This document shows positions 1 through 7,144 of a stretch of DNA of 10,608 bases, piece after piece. The DNA comes from an uncultured Planctomycetota bacterium (GTDB lineage: Bacteria; Planctomycetota; Phycisphaerae; Sedimentisphaerales; Anaerobacaceae), in assembly GCA_903927855.1 (NCBI GenBank), contig CAIYOL010000234.1, forward strand, positions 1 through 10,608. The letters run 5' to 3'. The stretch's first letter is position 1; the number at the start of each line of letters is the position of its first letter. The notes under the pieces were generated by a model. The model saw only the letters and a program-made list of their open reading frames with translations, did not search any database and was not told where the DNA came from. Made by a program: the position numbers and the translations under genes.

Positions 1-1181
1 AGCTTAACCGCTTCAGGTTTAATTCCCTTGGTGTGACCCTTCAAAGCCTTGTCGGCGTCCTCGTAGGTCAGGCGCTGCGCAGAATCAATAATGCTGTTCG
101 CAAAACGTCGCCCCAGAATGTTGCCTTCCCTGTCATAGGTTAAATATGCACTTTTACAAAAACGTTTCTGTCCCGGCTGGAGACTGCAAATACCGTTGCT
201 TAAAATCTCCGGCAGCATCGGAATGGTCCTGCTCGGCAGATACGCGCTGTTTCCGCGATTCTTCGCCTCAACGTCCAGCGGCGAATCAGCCGTTACAAAA
301 CAACTCACATCGGCTATATGAACACCCAGCACCCAGTTGCCTTTTGCGTCTTTTTCCACGCTTATCGCATCGTCAAAATCTTTTGCATCCGGCGGGTCAA
401 TCGTAATAATCACTTTTCCTGTTATGTCCTCCCTGCCGTCGGTTATCTCTGGATTAAACCGGGCAGCGGCTTCACGGGCCTGCTCAATACAACCAGCATC
501 AAACTCGCTCGGCAAATGATATTGGTGGACTACCGACTTTATCTCGCTTTCATATTGCCCCGCCCTGCCGAGCACTTCGATAATCACGCCGCGCGCCACA
601 TATTTCTCCGTTGGCCAGACAAGTATTTCGACAACCACTTTGTCCTTCTCCCTCGCATTCTTCGCAGTAACGTCGTCAACACCGATTGGTTCGGTAAATC
701 CTTTCCCGTCCGGCTCAAGCACCCACCCCTCGGGCCGTTTGACTAAGGTTCCAACGACTTTGTTTTGAGCTCGTTCCAGAATCTCAACCACCCTGCCGCT
801 GCACCGCAGTTGTCCCGCTCGTTTGCCTTCTTTGACGACCTTGGCAGCAACGATATCACCGGTCATTGCTTCAGCCGTTGCGCTCGGCGGTATAAACAAA
901 TCACCCTGTGAATTAGGTTCGAGAGGTGTTACAAAACCGAATCCCCTTGGATTTGCCCTGAATGTCCCTATGATTTGGCCGGATAACGGCGGCAGCCTTA
1001 CTAAATTACCCGCCCCTATCATTACATGTCCAGCCAGATGCAGCTCTTCAAAAGCCAATTTAAACTGCGGATAATCTTCCGAGCTTACGCCAAGCGCTCT
1101 GGCTAACGGCGCCACTTTCAACGGTGTGTAGTCCCGGTGTTTCAAAAATTTGATTATTCGTCTTTTGAAAATCTCGGACAT
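1..1181 (-). CDS. rnr: Ribonuclease R, N-terminal half (runs off the left edge)
   Basis: Processive 3'-5' exoribonuclease of the RNase II/R family, which degrades structured RNA in the cytoplasm. The frame is open from ATG at 1181 to the window edge (393 codons plus 2 bases, no stop), about half of the usual 700-800 residues. In order: an N-terminal winged-helix-like segment (about 1-65), cold-shock-like OB domains (about 66-205; note NPRGFGFV at 78-85 and GDLFIPPS at 93-100), then the start of the catalytic RNB domain. The RNB signature IDPPDAKDFDDA lies at 261-272 and supplies the metal-binding Asp cluster (D262, D268, D270, D271). HIADVS (288-293) and the RG-NS-YLP motif (309-316) are also family hallmarks. 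The S1 domain and C-terminus lie outside the window. A weak AGGT precedes the ATG. Located downstream of rpsT but behind a terminator, with its own promoter candidate. Identity is confident. Confidence 0.96.
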   Translation of the reverse strand, partial: MSEIFKRRIIKFLKHRDYTPLKVAPLARALGVSSEDYPQFKLAFEELHLAGHVMIGAGNLVRLPPLSGQIIGTFRANPRGFGFVTPLEPNSQGDLFIPPSATAEAMTGDIVAAKVVKEGKRAGQLRCSGRVVEILERAQNKVVGTLVKRPEGWVLEPDGKGFTEPIGVDDVTAKNAREKDKVVVEILVWPTEKYVARGVIIEVLGRAGQYESEIKSVVHQYHLPSEFDAGCIEQAREAAARFNPEITDGREDITGKVIITIDPPDAKDFDDAISVEKDAKGNWVLGVHIADVSCFVTADSPLDVEAKNRGNSAYLPSRTIPMLPEILSNGICSLQPGQKRFCKSAYLTYDREGNILGRRFANSIIDSAQRLTYEDADKALKGHTKGIKPEAVK

Positions 1182-1189
1182 TTGACCTA

Positions 1190-1219
1190 CTTATAAAAAG
1201 CAAAAAATCGCCTAGTCAA
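1190..1219 (-). promoter_or_regulatory. Promoter candidate for rnr, overlapping the rpsT terminator
   Basis: On the minus strand TTGACT (1219-1214, 5 of 6 to the sigma-70 -35 consensus) is followed after 18 bp by TATAAG (1195-1190, 5 of 6 to the -10). A start 5-9 bp after the -10 would fall near 1181-1185, so the mRNA would have almost no leader before the ATG at 1181. The -35 lies in the loop of the terminator hairpin. Seen in sequence; activity is inferred. Confidence 0.5.
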
Positions 1220-1240
1220 TTTCAATGTCGACAGGGCGAT
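1202..1240 (-). terminator. Rho-independent terminator after rpsT
   Basis: On the minus strand ATCGCC (1240-1235) pairs with GGCGAT (1212-1207), closing a 22-nt loop in which GTC and GAC could pair further. A run of Ts follows directly (1206-1202). It sits 58 bp after the rpsT stop and 20 bp before the rnr start. The stem is short and the loop long, so termination may be partial. Confidence 0.55.
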
Positions 1241-1297
1241 ATATTCATCTGAAATCAAACCAAAAACTCTGCAGCGTGTAACGCTGGCAATCGGCTG

Positions 1298-1573
1298 TTA
1301 TCCAACTTTCGCCTTAAGAGCGTTAAGCTGCTTGGCAAGACGCGACTTCTTTCGTGCAGCGGTTTTTTTGTGCATTGTGCTTGTGGCTGCTGCCTTGTCT
1401 AATTTCTTGACTATAAGCTGATATTGTTCGCTCGCGGCCTTTGCGTCGCCGCCGCTCAATGCTGTCTCAAAACGCTTGATTTGTGTCTTTATTTGACTTT
1501 TGCGAGAGCGATTGGTCGCTTTTCTTTTAGTGTTTTGTCTTACTCTTTTCTTCGCCGATAACGAATGTGCCAC
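1298..1573 (-). CDS. rpsT: 30S ribosomal protein S20
   Basis: Small, very basic protein of 91 residues that binds 16S rRNA early in 30S subunit assembly; the length is typical for bacterial S20. The N-terminus MAHSLSAKKRVRQNTKRK and the later segment MHKKTAARKKSRLAKQLNAL are characteristic of the three-helix S20 fold. The start codon is GTG (1573-1571), set by AGGAG six bases upstream. Non-ATG starts are known for this gene: E. coli rpsT uses TTG and is autoregulated by S20, so weak initiation may serve the same purpose here (inference). It lies 45 bp after the TPR gene on the same strand and may be cotranscribed with it. A terminator hairpin follows. Confidence 0.97.
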   Translation of the reverse strand: MAHSLSAKKRVRQNTKRKATNRSRKSQIKTQIKRFETALSGGDAKAASEQYQLIVKKLDKAAATSTMHKKTAARKKSRLAKQLNALKAKVG

Positions 1574-1618
1574 TGTATTCTCCTGAAAATTACTATTACT
1601 TTATTTACAAACTCTCGT

Positions 1619-3670
1619 TCACTCAGAGGCCGTGTCCGTCTTCTCGCCTCTCAATTTATCTATCTGCTGGCGAATATCTTTGTATGCAAAATCAAGCTGA
1701 GCAATCTTGCGATAAAGCTCCAGTGCCTTCTCACTGTTGCCCTGTTCCTGGTAGCAGCGGGCAAGATTATACCGCAATTCCTTGGCAATGCCATCATCTT
1801 TTATCTCGTAAGCATCTATCGCCCGCGTAAAAACGTCGATTGCATCTGTAAACCAGCCCTTCATAAAAAAACAAAAGCCTATTTTATCCATTGCTGAAAT
1901 CTTGTGTCTCGGGTCTCGTTGGGCCTCCTGGAACAAAGGTATCGCCTCGTCATATTTTTTATGACGGACCAGACGAACTCCGTATTCGTACTTGGCACGC
2001 AGGTCGGTTGGATAATTTTCAACACAGAGACGGTAGTGTTCCAATTCAGTGTCATTTAGCTGCGTCGACAACTCTGCTGCCTTCGACTCAGCTTGCGCAT
2101 CCCCGCCCTTGGCCGCAGCAGTTTCTGCCTCTTTTATCTTGCGTTTGAGATGTTTTATCTTTAACTCGCCTGCTCGTTGTTTAAAGCTGAAATCCCTCGT
2201 TTTTTTATACGTATCTTCCAGCAGTTTTACTGCCTCGTTCTCAGCTTTGTCGTTTCGCAAATCTGATAAGGCCTCCGCCAAATTAAATATGTTCTTGGGC
2301 AGATTTGGGTCCTGTGCCATTGCTTCCCTGGCCTCTTCAACCGCCGTGCGAAGGTAGTCATCAGTCTTGAAAAAGCTCTCTTGGGCTTGAAGTTTTTCTT
2401 GGCTTTCGCGGTTCTTTATGGATTTTCTAAAATCTCCGTCCTGGTCATATTTGCCGCTGGAAACAGTCAGTTCTGCTGAGAGACGCTGAAACTCATCCGC
2501 CAGGTCTTTGTTCTCAGGTTTAATTCTGCACGCTCGCTGGCTTGCAGCTACCGCCTTATCAAGTTCTCCGAGGGCTTCGTATGATTCCTTTAACAGCACG
2601 TATGTGTGTACGGATGGTTTTGGGGCCGCATTATTTGCTTGGAACACAAAATTCGCAATCCATCCGGCCGTCTTCTTATAACCCCCTGCCACCGCCGCCT
2701 TCAGCATCGCTTCGGCATACGGCAAATGGTTGGGCTCCTTGGCGAAAAGATATTCGGCGTTAAGCATCTGCTCAAGGGCCGTTTTACCTCCACGACGCTT
2801 TACTCTTTCCATCATCGATGGTTTTTTGCCGCCTTTTCCCTGCCGCCGCAAGGCCAGCTCACAAAGCGGTATATGGCCCTCGGCAAGAGCATCAGGGGCA
2901 TAACGCAAACCCTCAAGGTACATATCGATAGCGTAATCAAAATTGTCCACTTCCGCCGATTTTCCAGCTCCTTCGAAAAAAGACCTGGCCTTGGCCAATA
3001 ACTCTCCCGAAACGCTCTCCGACCGATTCACTTCAATCCCGTCTTCAACTGCATCCGGACAGCCCTCAACCTTCATAGCATCATCTTCATCGCCCTTGCC
3101 TTCGTCGGCCTGTCTCGACAATAGCTTTTTAAATTCGCTCACCAAAGCCGCATCTCCCGGTTTTAGCCTGATGGCGTTTCGGCACGCAGCAACCGCCCTG
3201 TCTATTTGACCAACTGTCGCGTATGAATCTTTTAACAAAAGATATATATGTAAGGATGGCTTTTTGGCTTTATTGTTTGCCAGGAACATCAAATCGGCAA
3301 TCCATTTGGCCGTTTCCTTGTAACCGCCTGCTACCGCAGCTTTTAGTATCACCTCCGCGTATGGCAAATGGCCGGGGTTCTTGGCAAGAAGGTATTCGGC
3401 TCCCAGCATCTGTTCAAGGGCTGTTTTACCTCCAAGGCGTTCCGTCGTTTCTGCATACGATGGCTTTGGCCACCCTTTTTTCTCGCGATAAAGTGCCAAT
3501 TCACGAAGCCTTATGTGGCCGTCCTCCACCGCATCCGGCACTATGCGAAGGCCATCAAGGTACATATCGATAGCGTAATCAAAATCGTTTCTCTCAGATG
3601 CTGTCCAAGCTCTTTGAAAATACTCCTTGGCCTTTGCCAATACCTGACTAATATCTTTTTCTTCCGGCAT
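1619..3670 (-). CDS. TPR-type repeat protein with a tandem 214-residue duplication
   Basis: Soluble-looking protein of 683 residues without signal peptide or membrane segment, built of helical repeats and probably a protein-protein interaction scaffold. Residues 11-186 and 225-400 are two copies of one module, aligning without gaps at a fixed offset of 214 residues. Shared blocks include FDYAIDMYL (30-38 and 244-252), GGKTALEQML (80-89 and 294-303), HLPYAE and LKAAVAGGYK. Each module ends in a TPR-like unit. A charged Lys/Glu/Ala-rich stretch at about 495-545 may form a coiled coil. Residues about 550-660 hold more TPRs, for example YEYGVRLVRHKKYDEAIPLF at 561-580. The ATG at 3670 has only a weak AGAG upstream. 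Its promoter faces that of glyA, and rpsT follows by 45 bp, so a ribosome-related role is possible but unproven. The function is unknown. Confidence 0.9.
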   Translation of the reverse strand: MPEEKDISQVLAKAKEYFQRAWTASERNDFDYAIDMYLDGLRIVPDAVEDGHIRLRELALYREKKGWPKPSYAETTERLGGKTALEQMLGAEYLLAKNPGHLPYAEVILKAAVAGGYKETAKWIADLMFLANNKAKKPSLHIYLLLKDSYATVGQIDRAVAACRNAIRLKPGDAALVSEFKKLLSRQADEGKGDEDDAMKVEGCPDAVEDGIEVNRSESVSGELLAKARSFFEGAGKSAEVDNFDYAIDMYLEGLRYAPDALAEGHIPLCELALRRQGKGGKKPSMMERVKRRGGKTALEQMLNAEYLFAKEPNHLPYAEAMLKAAVAGGYKKTAGWIANFVFQANNAAPKPSVHTYVLLKESYEALGELDKAVAASQRACRIKPENKDLADEFQRLSAELTVSSGKYDQDGDFRKSIKNRESQEKLQAQESFFKTDDYLRTAVEEAREAMAQDPNLPKNIFNLAEALSDLRNDKAENEAVKLLEDTYKKTRDFSFKQRAGELKIKHLKRKIKEAETAAAKGGDAQAESKAAELSTQLNDTELEHYRLCVENYPTDLRAKYEYGVRLVRHKKYDEAIPLFQEAQRDPRHKISAMDKIGFCFFMKGWFTDAIDVFTRAIDAYEIKDDGIAKELRYNLARCYQEQGNSEKALELYRKIAQLDFAYKDIRQQIDKLRGEKTDTASE
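2471..2998 (-). repeat. Module 2 of the tandem duplication in the TPR gene
   Basis: Encodes residues 225-400, the second copy of the module at 3113-3640. The linker between the two copies (about residues 187-224) is acidic and looks unstructured. Alignment by eye needs no gaps, and well over half of the positions are identical. Confidence 0.85.
3113..3640 (-). repeat. Module 1 of the tandem duplication in the TPR gene
   Basis: Encodes residues 11-186. Its partner is 2471-2998, exactly 642 bp away. A 31-bp block is identical at DNA level in both copies (3555-3585 and 2913-2943), covering the codons for the IDMYL region. Such nucleotide identity beside more diverged flanks suggests a fairly recent duplication or local gene conversion. 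Confidence 0.85.
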
Positions 3671-3713
3671 AAAACTCTAACCGACTCCCTTTTTTCGATG
3701 CGATTTCAAACCT

Positions 3714-3744
3714 TCTATACTAACTTTCGGCTTAAATTTGTCAA
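3714..3744 (-). promoter_or_regulatory. Promoter candidate for the TPR gene
   Basis: On the minus strand a perfect TTGACA (3744-3739) is followed after 19 bp by TATAGA (3719-3714); with a 16-bp spacer TAGTAT is an alternative -10. The spacing is not optimal. It lies back to back with the glyA promoter, the two -35 boxes being 10 bp apart. Confidence 0.4.
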
Positions 3745-3754
3745 TAAATAAATC

Positions 3755-3783
3755 TTGTGTAAAAACCACGGTTATGCTATAAG
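3755..3783 (+). promoter_or_regulatory. Promoter candidate for glyA
   Basis: TTGTGT (3755-3760), a 17-bp spacer, then TATAAG (3778-3783, 5 of 6 to the -10 consensus). The predicted start near 3790 gives a leader of about 59 nt with AAGGAG at its end. No riboswitch fold was recognised in this leader. Confidence 0.5.
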
Positions 3784-3848
3784 AACCCTGTTTTATTTTG
3801 CAGTATGGCATAAAATGAAAATCTGAAACGCTCTAAGGAGAAACTTAC

Positions 3849-5159
3849 ATGGCAACAGCTCTTGAACGGTATGACCCTCAGATTTATGAGCTTATAAGAC
3901 AGGAAAAAGCTCGCCAGAGCGCCTGTGTCCGCCTTATCCCCTCCGAAAACTATGTCTCTAGGGCCGTTATGGAGGCCAACGGAAGCTGCCTTACAAACAA
4001 ATACTCCGAAGGTTATCCCGGCAAACGGTACTACGAAGGCCAGCAGGTTACCGACCTCGTCGAAACAATAGCCCGCGAACGCGCAAAGAAAATTTTCAAA
4101 GCCGACCACGCAAACGTCCAGCCGTACTCCGGCTCCGTGGCCAACATCGCCGCTTATATGGCCTTAATCAACCCCGGAGACACCATTATGGGCTTGTCCC
4201 TCCCCCACGGCGGACACCTCACCCACGGCTGGAAAGTCTCCGTCACCAGCAAAGTCTTTAACTCCGTCAGGTACACCGTTGACCCAAATACCGGCCGGCT
4301 CGACTATAACCAGATTGAAGACCTCGCGAAAAAATACAAACCCAGAATCATCATCTCTGGCGCAACCGCTTACCCAAGAGAAATTGATTTTGAAGCATTC
4401 GGCCAAATCGCAAAGAAAGTCGGCGCCTACCACGTCAGCGATATCGCTCACATCGCCGGTCTCGTCGTCGCCGGAATGCACAAAAACCCTGTCCCCTACA
4501 CCGACATCGTATCGACCACGACACACAAAACCTTGCGCGGCCCGCGAGGCGGAATGCTGCTCTGCAAAGCCGAGCACGCCGACAAAGTCGATAAATCCGT
4601 CTTCCCCGGCATGCAGGGCGGCCCCCACATGAATACCATCGCCGCTATTGCCGTTGCTTTGGCCGAGGCCGATACCCCGGAGTTTATCGCCTACGCGAGG
4701 CAGATTGTCAAAAATGCCAAAGCCCTCGCCGAAAAGCTCCTCGAATACGGCTTTAACCTCTCATCCGGCGGAACAGATAATCACCTGATCCTCATCGACC
4801 TGCGAAATAAAAACGTCCCGGGCAAAAAACTCGCTAAAGCCCTCGATAGGGCCAAAATCGAAACCAACTATAACACTACCCCTATGGCCCCGGACCACCC
4901 CGCCAACCCAAGCGGTTTGCGACTCGGTACTCCCTCGGTTACCACTCGCGGCATGAAGGAAGACCAAATGCACCTCATCGCCGGCTTTATAAACAAAGTC
5001 GTCGAAAACATCGACAATGAAGCCGTTATCGAAGATGTCAGTAAAGAAGTTTTGCTCCTGTCTTCGCAATTTCCCGTCCCGGAGCACTTTATTATTCCGA
5101 ATAGAGATAATCAGGATGTGCCGCAGCCCATGGATACCCTGACGCCTTGGCTGTTCTAA
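3849..5159 (+). CDS. glyA: Serine hydroxymethyltransferase
   Basis: PLP enzyme that converts serine and tetrahydrofolate into glycine and 5,10-methylene-tetrahydrofolate, the main source of one-carbon units. At 436 residues it is full length (the E. coli enzyme has 417). The PLP Schiff-base lysine is K227 in TTTHKTLRGPRGG (223-235). D198 and H201 in SDIAHIAGL correspond to the cofactor-binding Asp and His of the family. RLIPSENYVS (28-37), YPGKRYYEG (56-64) and QPYSGSVAN (91-99) are further SHMT blocks. The start is supported by AAGGAG 8 bp upstream. No key residue is missing. It heads a two-gene unit with the Nudix-like gene 6 bp downstream. Confidence 0.98.
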   Translation: MATALERYDPQIYELIRQEKARQSACVRLIPSENYVSRAVMEANGSCLTNKYSEGYPGKRYYEGQQVTDLVETIARERAKKIFKADHANVQPYSGSVANIAAYMALINPGDTIMGLSLPHGGHLTHGWKVSVTSKVFNSVRYTVDPNTGRLDYNQIEDLAKKYKPRIIISGATAYPREIDFEAFGQIAKKVGAYHVSDIAHIAGLVVAGMHKNPVPYTDIVSTTTHKTLRGPRGGMLLCKAEHADKVDKSVFPGMQGGPHMNTIAAIAVALAEADTPEFIAYARQIVKNAKALAEKLLEYGFNLSSGGTDNHLILIDLRNKNVPGKKLAKALDRAKIETNYNTTPMAPDHPANPSGLRLGTPSVTTRGMKEDQMHLIAGFINKVVENIDNEAVIEDVSKEVLLLSSQFPVPEHFIIPNRDNQDVPQPMDTLTPWLF

Positions 5160-5165
5160 TTAACC

Positions 5166-5780
5166 ATGGAAGAACAGGTTCTTGTCATCGAGCGAAAGGT
5201 CTTTGAGCAGGTCGGCTCATTCAATGGACTTGCATTCGACGTTGACCGCTGCCGCGACAAAATCTTCGCCCCCGGCGTCCCGCGCTTCATATCTCGCTCA
5301 AAAGCCGAGAAAGACCCTTCCTATAAGCAGCTCATCCCCTACGTGATTATGACCTGCGGCGGAAAATATCTCACCTATGTCCGGGGCAAACGTGCGGGCG
5401 AGACCCGCCTTGTCGCAAAACGTTCCATCGGCATCGGAGGACACATAAATCCGATTGATGCTGATAATAGTACTTTATTTGCTTACCTTTACGCAAACTA
5501 TCTTGCCGCCGTTGAACGTGAAGTCACCGAAGAGGTATCGATAGAAACGAAATACAAAGATAAAGTTGTCGCTCTTCTTAATGACGATTCGAACGAGGTT
5601 GGTCAGGTACACCTGGGAATCGTTCACTTGTGGACTCTTGATGAGCCGAAGGTCGATAGGCGTGAGCAGATGATTACCCAGATGTCCTTTATGACTCCCG
5701 CCGAATTGCACCAGGTCCGCGATTCTATGGAAACCTGGTCACAATTGTGTCTCGACAGCCTTGCAAAGTTTACCCCGTGA
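5166..5780 (+). CDS. Nudix-like (MutT family) predicted phosphohydrolase
   Basis: Protein of 204 residues resembling the predicted MutT-type phosphoesterases of COG4112 (recognition from memory, not a search). The core half of the Nudix box is present as REVTEEVSI (118-126), giving the Glu residues that bind metal for pyrophosphate cleavage. The preceding glycine block IGIGGHINP (88-96) sits farther away than the canonical GX5EX7RE spacing allows, the first Glu is not in its usual place, and the late Gly of the box is Ser125. The substrate cannot be read from the sequence. ATG is 6 bp after the glyA stop with no clear Shine-Dalgarno site, so translation is probably coupled to glyA. A link to folate or one-carbon metabolism is suggested only by position. 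A terminator follows. Confidence 0.8.
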   Translation: MEEQVLVIERKVFEQVGSFNGLAFDVDRCRDKIFAPGVPRFISRSKAEKDPSYKQLIPYVIMTCGGKYLTYVRGKRAGETRLVAKRSIGIGGHINPIDADNSTLFAYLYANYLAAVEREVTEEVSIETKYKDKVVALLNDDSNEVGQVHLGIVHLWTLDEPKVDRREQMITQMSFMTPAELHQVRDSMETWSQLCLDSLAKFTP

Positions 5781-5817
5781 GATATGAAATTATCTCATCT
5801 TAAATTCTTAAAATAAA

Positions 5818-5855
5818 ACGGGCTCCGTATTTTGCGGAGCCCGTTGGTTTTTTTT
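5818..5855 (+). terminator. Strong rho-independent terminator, probably bidirectional
   Basis: A perfect 10-bp stem ACGGGCTCCG (5818-5827) / CGGAGCCCGT (5835-5844) with a 7-nt loop, followed by eight Ts at 5848-5855. On the other strand the stem is followed by TTTTATTTT, so it can also end the cold-shock transcript coming from the right. A weaker hairpin, GAGATA/TATCTC, lies at 5779-5796. Confidence 0.93.
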
Positions 5856-5872
5856 CGGCATCTTGCTCTGGA

Positions 5873-6076
5873 TTAGCCGGGGGTTACATTGGTCGCACAA
5901 GGCCCTTTTCTGCCTTCTCCAACCTCGAACTCAACCTGTTGGCCTTCCACAAGACCGGCATAGCTGCCTGTCTTGATTGACGAGTGATGAACGAACAAAT
6001 CTTCGCCGCCATCCGCGGGGGTGATAAATCCAAATCCTTTGCTGCTGTTAAACCATTTTACTGTACCTGTACTCAC
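5873..6076 (-). CDS. Cold-shock domain protein, CspA family
   Basis: Single cold-shock domain of 67 residues, a five-stranded OB fold that binds single-stranded RNA and DNA and acts as an RNA chaperone. The RNA-binding motifs RNP1 (KGFGFI, 13-18) and RNP2 (LFVHHS, 27-32) are intact, and VKWFN (6-10) carries the conserved surface Trp. The start is GTG (6076-6074), preceded by AAGGAG at 6 bp spacing, and the leader before it is about 90 nt if the promoter candidate is right. Long leaders are typical of cold-inducible csp genes. It lies 174 bp after the 67-residue Cys/His gene on the same strand and ends at the bidirectional terminator. Whether it is cold-induced or constitutive cannot be told. 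Confidence 0.97.
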   Translation of the reverse strand: MSTGTVKWFNSSKGFGFITPADGGEDLFVHHSSIKTGSYAGLVEGQQVEFEVGEGRKGPCATNVTPG

Positions 6077-6173
6077 TAAAAACTCCTTTGGCCTTCAATG
6101 GCCGTAAAATCTGCCTCTCGTTTTTTTAAGAGAATATTCCTGAGAGACGTGAGAATAAACCCAACTAACAGTC

Positions 6174-6202
6174 ACTGTACCAGTCTATCGGCAGGAATGC
6201 AA
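6174..6202 (-). promoter_or_regulatory. Promoter candidate for the cold-shock gene
   Basis: On the minus strand TTGCAT (6202-6197), a 17-bp spacer, then TACAGT (6179-6174). The matches are 3 of 6 and 4 of 6, so this is tentative. The -35 lies in one arm of the inverted repeat at 6190-6233, which could act as an operator. The resulting leader holds a small GGCC-ATTGAA-GGCC hairpin just before the ribosome-binding site. Confidence 0.3.
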
Positions 6203-6233
6203 TAAAATAAACAATAATTATGCATCGCCTGCC
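6190..6233. repeat. Imperfect inverted repeat between the Cys/His gene and the cold-shock gene
   Basis: GGCAGG (6190-6195) pairs with CCTGCC (6228-6233), and inside it ATGCA (6197-6201) pairs with TGCAT (6221-6225), around a 19-nt AT-rich loop. No T-run follows on either strand, so it is not an obvious terminator. It could be a protein-binding dyad or an mRNA 3'-end stem for the upstream gene. Confidence 0.5.
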
Positions 6234-6250
6234 AAGGGCCAACGCCAATA

Positions 6251-6454
6251 TTACAATCTAAACGGCTCACACAGGTTATCCAGGCTCTTGGCTCTGCGTC
6301 CGCAATGCCGGCATTTAAACTCTGCATCTTTGACAAGAGCATCGTATTCGTCCGGGTTGCTGAGATGATAGCCCTGCGAAATAATGTAGCACATGTGCTT
6401 ATCGTGCGATTCACTTTTGCAGTCCAAATTTTGTGGTATCTTTTTTCCCGCCAT
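6251..6454 (-). CDS. 67-residue Cys/His-rich protein, copy A (putative zinc binder)
   Basis: Unrecognised small protein, likely to bind metal. C12, H17, H20, C22, H30, C48, C51 and C62 are the candidate ligands; C48-x2-C51-G-R is a zinc-knuckle-like turn. There is no signal peptide or membrane segment. It aligns end to end without gaps with copy B at 7145-7348 (29 of 67 identical), sharing CKS (12-14), KHxCY (19-23), GYH (28-30), LV (40-41), FKC (46-48), CGR (51-53) and LCxP (61-64). The start has AAGGAG 8 bp upstream and a perfect TATAAT promoter box. It lies upstream of the cold-shock gene and divergent from the DEDD exonuclease. A role in RNA or DNA binding is a guess from context; the function is unknown. 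Confidence 0.8.
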   Translation of the reverse strand: MAGKKIPQNLDCKSESHDKHMCYIISQGYHLSNPDEYDALVKDAEFKCRHCGRRAKSLDNLCEPFRL

Positions 6455-6511
6455 TGTTCTCTCTCCTTATATTAAAATTAACCAACCCAAATCACCTGAC
6501 CTGCTCCTTCG

Positions 6512-6539
6512 ATTATAACATTAAATCGCAAATAGTAAA
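6512..6539 (-). promoter_or_regulatory. Promoter candidate for Cys/His protein A
   Basis: On the minus strand TTTACT (6539-6534, 4 of 6), a 16-bp spacer, then a perfect TATAAT (6517-6512). The predicted start near 6505 gives a leader of about 50 nt. The region up to 6625 is AT-rich and also separates this gene from the divergent exonuclease gene, for which I see no convincing promoter. Confidence 0.5.
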
Positions 6540-6625
6540 TCATAAATTGTAAATGAACAACCCTCTTGCCCTTTGCTCATCTTTAAGGTACTTTATTCTC
6601 CAAAAACGAACACGTCTGTAGCAAA

Positions 6626-7117
6626 ATGAAATATCGTGCATATATTGACATCGAAACAACAGGATTAAGCTGTTCCGACTGTGATTTAACGGTAATTGGT
6701 ATTGCCCTTGAGAAGGCCGGAAAATGCCGCGTTGTTCAGCTTATTGAAGATGACTTATATCAGGAGAAGCTGCTCAAAATCCTCAAAGGCGTAGATGAGA
6801 TTTATAGTTACAACGGCAGCCGTTTTGACCTCCCCTTTATCGAAAACAAATTCAGGATAGACCTCAGGGGCCGCTTTAGGCACACAGATTTGATGTACGA
6901 ATGCTGGCGGCAAAACTTAAAAGGCGGCCTAAAAGTCGTCGAACGGCTGTTGGGCATACAAAGACATCTCAAAGGTGTAGATGGCGCTATGGCTGTCCTG
7001 TTGTGGTATGATTATCTCAATAACAACGATAGATTCGCCCTCCGCAAACTATTGGCCTACAACGAGGAAGACGTCGTCAACCTGCGGGTGCTTAGGCGAA
7101 AGCTCGGAATAAAATAG
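6626..7117 (+). CDS. DEDDy-type RNase H-like 3'-5' exonuclease (YprB/RNase_H_3-like)
   Basis: Protein of 163 residues that is little more than one RNase H-fold exonuclease domain. Exo I: D8 and E10 in YIDIETTGL (6-14). Exo II: D68 in YNGSRFDLPFI (62-72). Exo III: Y145 and D149 in YNEEDVVNL (145-153), where the Tyr-x3-Asp spacing marks the DEDDy class. All four acidic residues for two-metal catalysis are in place, so it should be active. The NG-x-FDLPF form of Exo II resembles the YprB-like RNase H family, often fused to or encoded near other nucleic-acid genes. The polarity and whether it acts on RNA or DNA cannot be read. No clear Shine-Dalgarno site precedes the ATG. It forms a unit with copy B of the Cys/His protein, 27 bp downstream. 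Confidence 0.85.
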   Translation: MKYRAYIDIETTGLSCSDCDLTVIGIALEKAGKCRVVQLIEDDLYQEKLLKILKGVDEIYSYNGSRFDLPFIENKFRIDLRGRFRHTDLMYECWRQNLKGGLKVVERLLGIQRHLKGVDGAMAVLLWYDYLNNNDRFALRKLLAYNEEDVVNLRVLRRKLGIK

Positions 7118-7144
7118 TGCATCGAGGAATTAAAAGGGGAAATT

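Noticed and set aside
146..1074. Several plus-strand open frames
   Set aside because: They lie antisense to the well-supported RNase R frame, show low-complexity translations and have no domain signature.
4164..5087. Minus-strand open frames inside glyA
   Set aside because: They mirror the codon bias of glyA on the other strand and have no recognisable motif or ribosome-binding site.
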